A DNA stretch of 7,368 nucleotides, from the NCBI GenBank assembly GCA_017558545.1, contig JAFYUG010000383.1, positions 1 through 7,368 on the forward strand, in the 5' to 3' direction. Of the stretch, positions 1 to 5,443 are shown one piece after another. The number at the start of each line of letters is the position of its first letter. Within the stretch, counting starts at the first letter, position 1. The notes under the pieces are model-generated. The model was not told where the DNA came from. It ran no database searches and saw only the letters and a list, made by a program, of their open reading frames with translations. Made by a program: the position numbers and the translations under genes. The stretch is from Oscillospiraceae bacterium (GTDB lineage: Bacteria; Bacillota; Clostridia; Oscillospirales; Oscillospiraceae).

Positions 1-42
1 GAAGAACTTGCGCATCATCTCATGTTTTTCAGTGAGAATCAT
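1..42 (-). CDS. N-terminus of a truncated gene, possibly acyl-CoA dehydrogenase
   Basis: Only the first 14 codons lie inside the window (MILTEKHEMMRKFF); the gene continues beyond base 1. The start is convincing. An ATG at 42-40 on the minus strand is preceded by GGAGG (plus-strand 50-54) with a seven-base spacer, and a consensus promoter lies about 180 bases upstream. A leader ending xLTEKHEMxRKFFR is typical of the N-terminal helix of clostridial short-chain acyl-CoA dehydrogenases, flavoenzymes that oxidise or reduce acyl-CoA thioesters together with electron-transfer flavoprotein. That identification rests on 14 residues and is tentative; the existence of a gene here is much surer than its function. 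It is transcribed in the same direction as the phosphoketolase gene, but separately, because a terminator and its own promoter lie between them. Confidence 0.6.
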   Translation of the reverse strand, partial: MILTEKHEMMRKFF

Positions 43-88
43 TGATATTCCTCCAATAAAAAAATTTTTAGTAAACTATGTAATTGCA

Positions 89-197
89 GGGGTAATACCC
101 CGGGAACTACGGTTTGACCGTCATTTCCGAGGTGGAAATGAATGATTCGTTAGATTTAAGTCTTTTGTTACTAATGGATATAAAGACCCCAATGGTC
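89..197 (-). promoter_or_regulatory. Structured 5' leader RNA, unidentified
   Basis: The leader between the promoter and the left-end gene contains closely packed inverted repeats. In plus coordinates these are TCATTTCC/GGAAATGA (121-128 and 134-141, 5-nt loop), ACGGT/ACCGT (109-113 and 117-121, 3-nt loop) and GGGGT/ACCCC (89-93 and 97-101, 3-nt loop). Nearer the 5' end, GTCTTT/AAAGAC (160-165 and 182-187) competes with GACC/GGTC (185-188 and 194-197), since both use bases 185-187. It resembles a cis-regulatory RNA. I compared it by eye with the riboswitch cores I remember (TPP, SAM, cobalamin, glycine, purine, c-di-GMP, THF, ZTP, fluoride, T-box) and recognised none. There is no obvious terminator hairpin before the coding region; only an A5T7 run lies at 58-69. 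The rest of the gene-free stretch 43-365 is AT-rich spacer plus the promoter and xfp terminator listed separately. Confidence 0.5.
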
Positions 198-217
198 ACG
201 AACCCGTTCATTTTAGC

Positions 218-246
218 ATTTTAAGGCATTTTCTGAACAAAGTCAA
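218..246 (-). promoter_or_regulatory. Sigma-A promoter of the left-end gene
   Basis: Read on the minus strand, -35 is TTGACT (246-241) and -10 is TAAAAT (223-218), separated by exactly 17 bases. This gives 5/6 matches in each hexamer. Transcription should begin near base 211, giving a leader of about 170 nt before the ATG at 42. Confidence 0.75.
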
Positions 247-309
247 CAAAAAACACCCAGAAAAACGCAGTTTAATGAAAGTTTATTTTTTACCAATCTG
301 AAATTGAAG

Positions 310-338
310 CTGCGGCAGGCAAATTTAGCCTGCCGCAG
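310..338 (-). terminator. Intrinsic terminator of xfp
   Basis: A perfect 11-bp stem, CTGCGGCAGGC/GCCTGCCGCAG, encloses a seven-base loop (321-327), 27 bases past the xfp stop. On the minus strand it is followed by CTTCAATTT, a broken U tract, so termination may be less than complete. The plus-strand side (AGATAAATTC) has no U tract, so it acts in the xfp direction. Confidence 0.75.
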
Positions 339-365
339 AGATAAATTCTGTAAAATCAGATGGTT

Positions 366-2714
366 TTACTTGTTCCACTTCCAGTTTACAACCTCGGGCA
401 TATCAACGCCATATTCGCGGATATACTCGTTATGCTCGACAAGCTTGTCGTTCATTTCCTGAATTACAGAGGCAGCTTTGTTGCCGAGAGAGGGGATAAG
501 CTGCAGTGCATCTTTTACAAGGTGATAGCGGTCAATATGGTTCTGAACACGCATATCAAAGGGAGTGGTAATAGTTCCTTCCTCCATATAACCGCGAACA
601 TGAAGGTTCTTATTATATCTGCGATAAGTCAGCTCGTGGATGAGGGAAGGATAACCGTGATAAGCGAAGAGAATAGGCTTATTCTTGGTAAAGAGAGTGT
701 CATAATCGGATGCGCTCAGGCCGTGGGGGTGCTGGGTTGCATCCTGAAGTCGCATAAGGTCAACAATGTTGATAACACGAACTTTAATATCAGGCATTTT
801 CTCGCGAATAATGCTTACAGCAGCAAGGGTTTCAAGGGTGGGAGCATCGCCGCAGCAGGCCATAATAATATCGGGCTCTTCTCCTGCGTCGTTGCTTGCC
901 CACTGCCATATACCGATACCTTGAGTGCAGTGCTTAATAGCCTGATCCATGGTAAGCCACTGGGGTCTGGGATGCTTGGAAGTGACCATAACATTGATAT
1001 AATTTCTGGAACGTATGCAATGGTCAAAGCAGCTGAGCAGGCAGTTGGTATCAGGAGGAAGATAAATGCGGGTTACGTCTGCTTTCTTATTTACGAGATG
1101 GTCAATAAAGCCGGGGTCCTGATGGGTGTAGCCGTTATGGTCCTGCTGCCAAACGTTGGAGGAAAGAATATAGTTCAGAGAGGCAATTTTTGCTCTCCAG
1201 GGCAGCTCGCTTGTAACCTTGAGCCATTTTGCGTGCTGAGAGGCCATGGAGTCAACAATACGAATAAAAGCCTCATAGCTATTGAAAAATCCGTGACGAC
1301 CGGTGAGAAGATATCCTTCAAGCCAGCCTTCGCAGGCGTGCTCAGAGAGCATGGAGTCCATAATTCTGCCGTCTGTGCCCAGAAATTCGTCGCCTTCTAT
1401 GGTTTCGCTGTTCCAGTTGCGGGTGGTAACTTCAAATACCTTGCCAAGACGGTTGGACATGGTTTCATCGGGGCCGAATACGCGGAAGTTATCGGGATTC
1501 ATCTTAACAACATCGCGTACAAAGGCGCCGAGTTCCAGCATATCCTGAGCGTCAACAGAACCGGGAGATGGCACATTAAGCTCATAATCTCTGAAATCGG
1601 GGAGCTTAAGGTCGCGCAGGAGGAGACCGCCGTTGGCGTGGGGATTGGCGCCCATGCGGCGTTTTCCCTTGGGGGCAAGAGCGGCAACTTCGGGGACGAG
1701 CTTACCCTCAGGGGTGAAAAGCTCTTCGGGCTTATAGCTTCTCAGCCAGCTTTCAAGTCTTTCGATATGGTCTTTTCCTGACATATCAATGGGAACCTGA
1801 TGAGCGCGGAAGGTGTTTTCAATTACCTTGCCGTCCACTTCCTTGGGTCCGGTCCAGCCCTTAGGAGTGCGGAGAACTATCATGGGCCACTTTATACCGG
1901 AGGATTTGCCGGCTTTTGCAGAAGCCTTAATTGCCAGAATGTCGGCGTAGCAATCTTCAAGAGCTTCGGCCATAGCCTGATGCATTGCCATAGGCTCGCT
2001 GCCGGAAACAAATCTGGGCTGCCATCCCATGCCTTCGTAGAACTTCTGCAGATCTTCGTCGGTGGTTCTTGCCAATATGGTGGGATTAGCTATTTTGTAG
2101 CCGTTAAGGTGCAAAACGGGGAGCACAGTGCCGTCTTTTACGGGATTAAGGAATTTGTTGCTCTGCCATGATGCAGCAAGAGGGCCCGTTTCAGCTTCGC
2201 CGTCACCGACAACGCAGACCGCAATAAGATCGGGATTATCAAAAACAGCGCCAAAAGCATGGAACATGGAATAACCAAGCTCGCCGCCTTCGTGTATTGA
2301 ACCGGGAGTTTCGGGAGCAACATGGCTGGAAATACCGCCGGGGAAGGAGAACTGCTTGAAAAGCTTCTGCATGCCTTCCTTATCCTGGGCGATATTGGGG
2401 TATACTTCGCTGTAGCTTCCGTCCATCCAATCCTGAGCAACCATTGCATTGCCGCCATGACCGGGGCCGGAGAGATATATCATATCAAGGTCATATTTGT
2501 TGATCATTCGGTTAAGATGAGTGTAAATGAAGTTCTGTCCGGGACAGGTACCCCAGTGACCAACAATTTTGCGCTTAATCATTTCTCTGGTGAGAGGTTT
2601 CTCCAAAAGGGGATTATCCAAAAGATAGAGCTGGCATGCGGTTAGATAGTTTGATGCATTCCACCATTTGTCGAGACCGATTATCTCGTCTTTGGTGATT
2701 TCAAATTTAGACAT
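366..2714 (-). CDS. xfp: Phosphoketolase (xylulose-5-P / fructose-6-P)
   Basis: This 782-residue cytosolic enzyme depends on thiamine diphosphate and Mg2+. It cleaves xylulose 5-phosphate (and in many members fructose 6-phosphate) with inorganic phosphate to acetyl phosphate plus glyceraldehyde 3-phosphate (or erythrose 4-phosphate). The sequence carries the family hallmarks: HWGTCPG (53-59), GPGHGG (83-88), the phosphoketolase signature EGGELGY (142-148), the ThDP/Mg-binding stretch GDGEAETGP (170-178), the second-domain LSEH motif with its acidic residue (E458), and QDHNGYTHQDPG (524-535). The conserved histidines of the family's active site are matched by H53, H86, H131/H141 and H305. Length is slightly below the 790-830 usual for the family but nothing essential looks missing. 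The start is fixed by AAGGAGGA at 2721-2728, six bases upstream. It is a single-gene unit with its own promoter and terminator. Substrate preference (single or dual) cannot be told by eye. Confidence 0.97.
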   Translation of the reverse strand: MSKFEITKDEIIGLDKWWNASNYLTACQLYLLDNPLLEKPLTREMIKRKIVGHWGTCPGQNFIYTHLNRMINKYDLDMIYLSGPGHGGNAMVAQDWMDGSYSEVYPNIAQDKEGMQKLFKQFSFPGGISSHVAPETPGSIHEGGELGYSMFHAFGAVFDNPDLIAVCVVGDGEAETGPLAASWQSNKFLNPVKDGTVLPVLHLNGYKIANPTILARTTDEDLQKFYEGMGWQPRFVSGSEPMAMHQAMAEALEDCYADILAIKASAKAGKSSGIKWPMIVLRTPKGWTGPKEVDGKVIENTFRAHQVPIDMSGKDHIERLESWLRSYKPEELFTPEGKLVPEVAALAPKGKRRMGANPHANGGLLLRDLKLPDFRDYELNVPSPGSVDAQDMLELGAFVRDVVKMNPDNFRVFGPDETMSNRLGKVFEVTTRNWNSETIEGDEFLGTDGRIMDSMLSEHACEGWLEGYLLTGRHGFFNSYEAFIRIVDSMASQHAKWLKVTSELPWRAKIASLNYILSSNVWQQDHNGYTHQDPGFIDHLVNKKADVTRIYLPPDTNCLLSCFDHCIRSRNYINVMVTSKHPRPQWLTMDQAIKHCTQGIGIWQWASNDAGEEPDIIMACCGDAPTLETLAAVSIIREKMPDIKVRVINIVDLMRLQDATQHPHGLSASDYDTLFTKNKPILFAYHGYPSLIHELTYRRYNKNLHVRGYMEEGTITTPFDMRVQNHIDRYHLVKDALQLIPSLGNKAASVIQEMNDKLVEHNEYIREYGVDMPEVVNWKWNK

Positions 2715-2805
2715 TGCGTATCCTCCTTGCTCTTATTTTTTAATTGCATTTGTAGTATTCTAATTAATATGTAATTTATACTAAGGGACTATAAATGCCA
2801 TTTAT

Positions 2806-2834
2806 ATTTTACTATATTTTCGTCATCTTTACAA
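2806..2834 (-). promoter_or_regulatory. Probable xfp promoter
   Basis: On the minus strand TTGTAA (2834-2829) and TAAAAT (2811-2806) are separated by 17 bases. Transcription would start near 2799, giving an AT-rich leader of about 85 nt. The -35 box lies inside one arm of a palindrome, so a bound regulator would compete with RNA polymerase. The AT-richness of the region makes other -10 choices possible (for example TATAAA near 2775-2780). Confidence 0.55.
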
Positions 2835-2863
2835 TTAACTAATTGTGAATTTTATCTTTACAA
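2825..2863. promoter_or_regulatory. Candidate shared operator between xfp and the FTR-like gene
   Basis: The 10-mer ATCTTTACAA occurs twice in the same orientation (2825-2834 and 2854-2863, 29 bp apart). The first copy also forms the left arm of a palindrome, TTTACAATTA-AC-TAATTGTGAA (2828-2849), whose 10-bp arms match at 9 positions. One arm covers the proposed xfp -35 box and the second direct copy covers the proposed -35 of the divergent operon. The half-site TTGTGAA resembles Rex half-sites, but the spacing between half-sites here (7 or 8 bp) is not the 4 bp of the Rex consensus, so no regulator is named. Confidence 0.45.
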
Positions 2864-2885
2864 AGCCTGAAATAGGATTTAGTAT
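2857..2885 (+). promoter_or_regulatory. Probable promoter of the FTR-like/thioredoxin operon
   Basis: TTTACA (2857-2862) and TAGTAT (2880-2885) are separated by 17 bases; the -35 matches consensus at 5/6 and the -10 at 4/6. The transcript would start near 2892, just upstream of the ribosome binding site at 2905-2910. That makes the ATG at 2898 an unlikely start. Confidence 0.45.
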
Positions 2886-2915
2886 AGCCATATTAACATG
2901 CTGCGGGAGGTAACA

Positions 2916-3116
2916 ATGAAAATAAGTCTTAACCCAGATGAAAATATCGTAAATATCGTAAAGCAAGGTCTTGAGCAAAGGGGTGGCTATTGCCCCTGCC
3001 GCATGGAAAAAACCGAGGAAAATAAGTGTATATGCGAAGAATTTCGCCGCCAAATGGATGATCCCGAGTTCGAGGGATATTGCCACTGCATGCTTTATTA
3101 TAAGTCACTTTCATAA
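2916..3116 (+). CDS. Ferredoxin-thioredoxin reductase catalytic (beta) subunit-like protein
   Basis: The 66-residue protein has three paired-cysteine motifs typical of the FTR catalytic chain: CPCR at 26-29, CIC at 38-40 and CHCMLY at 56-61. In plant and cyanobacterial FTR these cysteines hold a [4Fe-4S] cluster next to a redox-active disulfide, and the enzyme passes electrons from ferredoxin to thioredoxin. By analogy C26, C38, C40 and C56 would be cluster ligands and C28-C58 the disulfide. The overall distance from first to last motif equals the classical one, but the middle motif sits closer to the first (9 and 15 intervening residues rather than 16 and 8). No variable (alpha) subunit gene is adjacent. 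The start at 2916 is chosen because GGGAGG (2905-2910) sits five bases upstream; an in-frame ATG at 2898 precedes that site and would add MLREVT. Thioredoxin follows after 14 bases, supporting a functional pair. An alternative is a small Fe-S protein of FTR fold with another partner. Confidence 0.85.
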   Translation: MKISLNPDENIVNIVKQGLEQRGGYCPCRMEKTEENKCICEEFRRQMDDPEFEGYCHCMLYYKSLS

Positions 3117-3130
3117 AGGAGAAATTACCG

Positions 3131-3442
3131 ATGGCAAAAATAATTGTTAATGATAATAATTTTGAAGAGCTGGTTTTGGGCAGTCCTATTCCTGTTTTGG
3201 TGGATTTTTGGGCTCAGTGGTGCGGCCCTTGCATGATGCTTGCTCCTGTGCTCTCTGAGCTTGCGAAGGAGAAAGAGGGCTTGGTTACAGTTGCAAAAGT
3301 CAATGTGGATGAATGCCCCAAGCTTTGCGCTTGCTATGGAATAGCAAGCATCCCCACAGTTCTTCTTTTTAAGGAAGGAAAACTTTGCGCAACAAGCGTT
3401 GGCCTCAGACCTAAATATATGTTTGAGGAAATGATAAAGTAA
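3131..3442 (+). CDS. trxA: Thioredoxin
   Basis: The 103-residue cytosolic disulfide reductase is of normal single-domain size. It has the active site WCGPC at residues 30-34 (C31, C34) following VLVDFWAQ, and the cis-proline loop SIPT with P75. It probably receives electrons from the FTR-like protein encoded 14 bases upstream and reduces target protein disulfides. AAAGGAG (3116-3122) overlaps the upstream stop codon and serves as its ribosome binding site, so the two genes are co-transcribed and probably translationally coupled. It has four extra cysteines (C62, C66, C68, C86), three of them clustered where most thioredoxins read roughly DENPELAAKYGI. No thioredoxin reductase of the flavoprotein (NADPH) type is present in the window. 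Confidence 0.95.
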   Translation: MAKIIVNDNNFEELVLGSPIPVLVDFWAQWCGPCMMLAPVLSELAKEKEGLVTVAKVNVDECPKLCACYGIASIPTVLLFKEGKLCATSVGLRPKYMFEEMIK

Positions 3443-3443
3443 T

Positions 3444-3472
3444 AAAAAGCACAGCCAAAGGCTGTGCTTTTT
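3444..3472. terminator. Bidirectional intrinsic terminator
   Basis: A perfect 13-bp stem, AAAAAGCACAGCC/GGCTGTGCTTTTT, closes on a three-base loop (AAA). It begins two bases after the thioredoxin stop and ends 12 bases from the stop of the convergent DUF805 gene. Because the stem is flanked by A's on one side and T's on the other, it gives a U tract in both directions. Confidence 0.92.
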
Positions 3473-3484
3473 ATTACCGATATT

Positions 3485-3826
3485 TTATTCAGCAGCGGCT
3501 ACTTCAACAACTTCGCCCTCTACAGGAACAGACTTCTTGCAGAGCATGACGATGAGGATGATGAAACCAACAACGGGAACGAGGGAGATGAAGATCCAGC
3601 CCCAAGCCTTGCCGGCGTCGCGAAGACGGCGAACGCAAACAGCGATACCGGGAATGAGGACTGCCAGACCGTAAAGGCTGGAGATAAGCTCAATTCCGAT
3701 GAAGCCAAGTACGGTGCCGATAATGAAGTTTACAAGAACAGCCATCCAATAATCGCGAACAGAGGTGCGACCCTTGAAATTAGCATAATTCTTCCACATT
3801 TCTATGTAGCCATGGAAAAAGGACAT
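3485..3826 (-). CDS. DUF805 family small membrane protein
   Basis: This 113-residue inner-membrane protein of unknown function matches DUF805. It shows an N-terminal cytosolic segment with FKGRTSVRDYW (17-27), which is the family's [FG]xGRxSRxEYW-like motif. A hydrophobic segment follows (about 28-46), then a second (about 50-64, LYGLAVLIPGIAV), the family's basic loop RRLRDAGK (66-73) and a last membrane segment (about 75-96). The tail is short and acidic (VEGEVVEVAAAE). AAAGGAGA at 3833-3840 fixes the start. It is monocistronic, with its own promoter and the shared terminator downstream. Family members are often annotated YhaH/YhaI-like; no biochemical role is established. Confidence 0.88.
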   Translation of the reverse strand: MSFFHGYIEMWKNYANFKGRTSVRDYWMAVLVNFIIGTVLGFIGIELISSLYGLAVLIPGIAVCVRRLRDAGKAWGWIFISLVPVVGFIILIVMLCKKSVPVEGEVVEVAAAE

Positions 3827-3856
3827 AATAATTCTCCTTTCAGATGATGTGTCTAC

Positions 3857-3885
3857 ATTATATTATTTTAGACCAAAAAAGTCAA
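3857..3885 (-). promoter_or_regulatory. Sigma-A promoter of the DUF805 gene
   Basis: On the minus strand TTGACT (3885-3880) is followed after exactly 17 bases by a perfect TATAAT (3862-3857). The predicted transcription start near 3850 lies just upstream of the ribosome binding site, giving a leader of about 25 nt. Confidence 0.85.
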
Positions 3886-3900
3886 TAAAAGGCGCTTTTA
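3886..3900 (-). terminator. Weak terminator-like hairpin after the SH3b-peptidase gene
   Basis: TAAAAG/CTTTTA form a 6-bp stem around a GCG loop about 20 bases past the stop of the SH3b-peptidase gene. The stem is short and AT-rich, so transcripts may run on into the DUF805 gene. No better terminator is visible between the two genes. Confidence 0.3.
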
Positions 3901-3918
3901 ATTTGTATATATATTTGC

Positions 3919-4893
3919 TCAGTATGTGAAATATTTATAAAAAATCGGATATGCAGAAATAAACTCAGATAGCGAGATTCTTGTTGATGAGCCGGGATCA
4001 TTTATGGTGAAATTTTCAGTGGCTATACTGCCTCCTTTGAAGCCTTTTATAATAACCCAATGCTGTCCGCCGTAAGTGTTTTTCATACCAAGTAAAACAG
4101 GTTTTCCTGACTTGAGAATATTATATATATTCGTCAGATAATTGGATGATTGAGTGTTTACTGAATAGTTTGATGGCCAGTATACACTTCCTGAAGCAGT
4201 ATAACTTAGTTTATATCGCATACTGGCAGGAGTAATAGCAGTTCCTGTCCTGTAAGATTCCATCATGGCTATTGCTGTTGTGGCGCAGCCTATTGTTCCA
4301 ATTGTTCCGCCGCCGGAGCCAATTTTAATGCCGGACCATCTGGAGTCATATTGTTTATAACTGGGAACATTGAGAGAAATGGATTTTGTGTCCGTCTGCG
4401 AAGATGAGATGGGGCCAAGATAGATATTGTAAACAAATCCTGTTTTGTTTCCGTGGTATAGAATTTTGCTCCAATACGCGGAAGAGGATAAAACAACAAC
4501 CTTTTCGCCGGAATAGAGACTATCAATAACGGCGTATTCATAGCCTCCTCCGGCTCTGACATTGAGCCGTCCAGAAGAAGTATTAATTTTTCTATAACTT
4601 CCTCCCAAATTGGAAATATAGCTGCTGTGGCAATATCCGAATTGATTTTTGCCGTACTCAAGGTAATACCAATTTCCGCTTTGAGAATGAATGGTAACAA
4701 AAGAGCCATTATATAGCTTTGTCTTAATGCTCGATGTTGAACTTGCTTCGCTTCTAACATTTAACCTTCCTGAACTGACATTAACAACTCCTGCCGCAGC
4801 GTTACCGGCAGCAGATGCTGTGTTAGGCAGCATGAGCATTATAAGGACAATAAATGAACAGATGAACAGTGTTTTGAATTTTCTGATAATCAT
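3919..4893 (-). CDS. Secreted SH3b-SH3b-C39-like cysteine peptidase
   Basis: The 324-residue exported protein starts with a signal peptide: basic MIIRKFK, hydrophobic core 8-22, and likely cleavage after NTASA near residue 28. Two bacterial SH3 domains follow (about 36-96 and 102-160), each containing the SSGRLNVR motif (40-47 and 106-113); such domains usually bind cell-wall peptidoglycan. The C-terminal half (about 172-320) resembles the C39-like papain-fold family (Peptidase_C39_2). It has Y-QYDSRW (178-186), the nucleophile region TIGCATTAIAM with C203, GGQHWVIIKGF with H278, and NDPG with D299, forming a plausible Cys-His-Asp triad. Family members with this architecture are thought to act on wall peptides or surface proteins; substrate is unknown. 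The reading frame stays open upstream to an ATG at 4965, but a promoter overlaps those codons and the signal peptide fits a start at 4893. The preceding gene on the same strand encodes a PF06541 membrane protein. Confidence 0.85.
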   Translation of the reverse strand: MIIRKFKTLFICSFIVLIMLMLPNTASAAGNAAAGVVNVSSGRLNVRSEASSTSSIKTKLYNGSFVTIHSQSGNWYYLEYGKNQFGYCHSSYISNLGGSYRKINTSSGRLNVRAGGGYEYAVIDSLYSGEKVVVLSSSAYWSKILYHGNKTGFVYNIYLGPISSSQTDTKSISLNVPSYKQYDSRWSGIKIGSGGGTIGTIGCATTAIAMMESYRTGTAITPASMRYKLSYTASGSVYWPSNYSVNTQSSNYLTNIYNILKSGKPVLLGMKNTYGGQHWVIIKGFKGGSIATENFTINDPGSSTRISLSEFISAYPIFYKYFTY

Positions 4894-4900
4894 CACCTCT
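4894..4900 (-). promoter_or_regulatory. Ribosome binding site unusually close to the start codon
   Basis: AGAGGTG directly abuts ATG (4893-4891). It matches the extended anti-SD complement GAGGTGAT, part of which runs into the start codon. Only two bases separate GAGG from ATG, which is short. The next codon, ATT, would have a five-base spacer. No other ATG suits the signal peptide. Confidence 0.5.
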
Positions 4901-4918
4901 AAAAAAGTTTCGGTCATG

Positions 4919-4947
4919 ATTATACCATGGATAATTATTGCTGACTC
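4919..4947 (-). promoter_or_regulatory. Extended -10 promoter of the SH3b-peptidase gene
   Basis: On the minus strand TGGTATAAT (4927-4919) is an extended -10 element with a perfect hexamer. The -35 position 17 bases upstream reads GAGTCA (4947-4942), a 3/6 match, as is common for extended -10 promoters. A start near 4912 gives a leader of about 19 nt, which argues against translation starting at the upstream in-frame ATGs. Confidence 0.6.
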
Positions 4948-4966
4948 TTCCAAATGCTGGAGCATA

Positions 4967-5362
4967 TCAGCGCCGGGAAATTTCGGAGAAGATATATTTA
5001 TTAATAATCCTGCAAAATTGTATGCAGGGAATGCTTAATAATAGCCACATCATAGAAAATACAGGACATATCTGACCCAATAAGTTATATTTCATGTCTG
5101 AGTAATCCCAAATGTCCCAGCCAAGATTTAGATTTACAATACATCCTGCTATAAATTCCAAGGTAGTAACAATGCATGCGCACAATATAAGCTTTTTCCA
5201 TGTTTTATCCTTCATCTTGTTCGCAACGAGATACATCAGGTATAGACAAATTCCGCCCAACAATAGCATAGTCCAATGGGTGTGTCCTCGCCATAAGGTT
5301 TCTATACTTCCGTATCCCATTGCTCCGATAATAAAAATAAAAGCAAATTCTAAGATTACCAT
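4967..5362 (-). CDS. Putative ABC transporter permease family (PF06541) membrane protein
   Basis: The 131-residue integral membrane protein has about four hydrophobic segments (roughly 3-20, 31-47, 57-76 and 98-117). It carries the family's conserved stretches GYGSIETLWRGHTHW (16-30), LEFIAGCIVNLNLGWDIWDYS (68-88, given here as its key residues E69, G73, N77, W82 and W85) and NLLGQIC (93-99). The family is labelled 'putative ABC transporter permease', but no ATP-binding partner is encoded nearby and the transport role is not proven. The start ATG at 5362 has a GGGTGAT element (5374-5368) five bases upstream, a modest ribosome binding site. The SH3b-peptidase gene follows 73 bases downstream on the same strand with its own promoter, so co-transcription is possible but not required. 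Confidence 0.8.
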   Translation of the reverse strand: MVILEFAFIFIIGAMGYGSIETLWRGHTHWTMLLLGGICLYLMYLVANKMKDKTWKKLILCACIVTTLEFIAGCIVNLNLGWDIWDYSDMKYNLLGQICPVFSMMWLLLSIPCIQFCRIINKYIFSEISRR

Positions 5363-5410
5363 ATAAAATCACCCGAGTTTAACTTTGCCCTATATGGATG
5401 AAATTTAGAC

Positions 5411-5443
5411 GAAAATATTAATTTCTTTGGGGAGAATATTTTC
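5411..5443. repeat. Inverted repeat in a divergent intergenic region
   Basis: GAAAATATT (5411-5419) and AATATTTTC (5435-5443) are perfect 9-bp inverted arms separated by 15 bases. They lie between the divergent PF06541 and deacetylase genes, the right arm ending just before the AGGTGAT ribosome binding site at 5444-5450. It could be an operator or an mRNA hairpin. The region is AT-rich, so chance is not excluded. I see no convincing promoter hexamers for either divergent gene in 5363-5456. Confidence 0.4.

Noticed and set aside
55..70. A7T5 tract before the left-end gene as an intrinsic terminator
   Set aside because: The only stem would be A-U pairs with no GC-rich part and no loop; it is more likely an AT-rich spacer upstream of the ribosome binding site.
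360..1781. A 473-codon open frame on the plus strand antisense to xfp
   Set aside because: It lies entirely opposite a clear phosphoketolase gene, has no ribosome binding site, starts within six bases of the xfp stop and shows no recognisable domain. It arises from the codon bias of xfp.
2828..2863. Rex operator in the xfp/FTR intergenic region
   Set aside because: Half-sites TTTACAA and TTGTGAA are present, but they are 8 and 7 bp apart rather than the 4 bp required by the Rex consensus, so only an unnamed operator is reported.
3464..3847. A 127-codon plus-strand open frame opposite the DUF805 gene
   Set aside because: It starts beside a terminator, has no ribosome binding site, and mirrors a recognised membrane-protein gene that has its own promoter. 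The acidic, low-complexity translation is what antisense of such a gene gives.
4894..4965. Longer start (ATG 4965 or ATG 4917) for the SH3b-peptidase
   Set aside because: The extra 24 residues precede a normal signal peptide, neither ATG has a ribosome binding site, and an extended -10 promoter (4919-4927) overlaps these codons.
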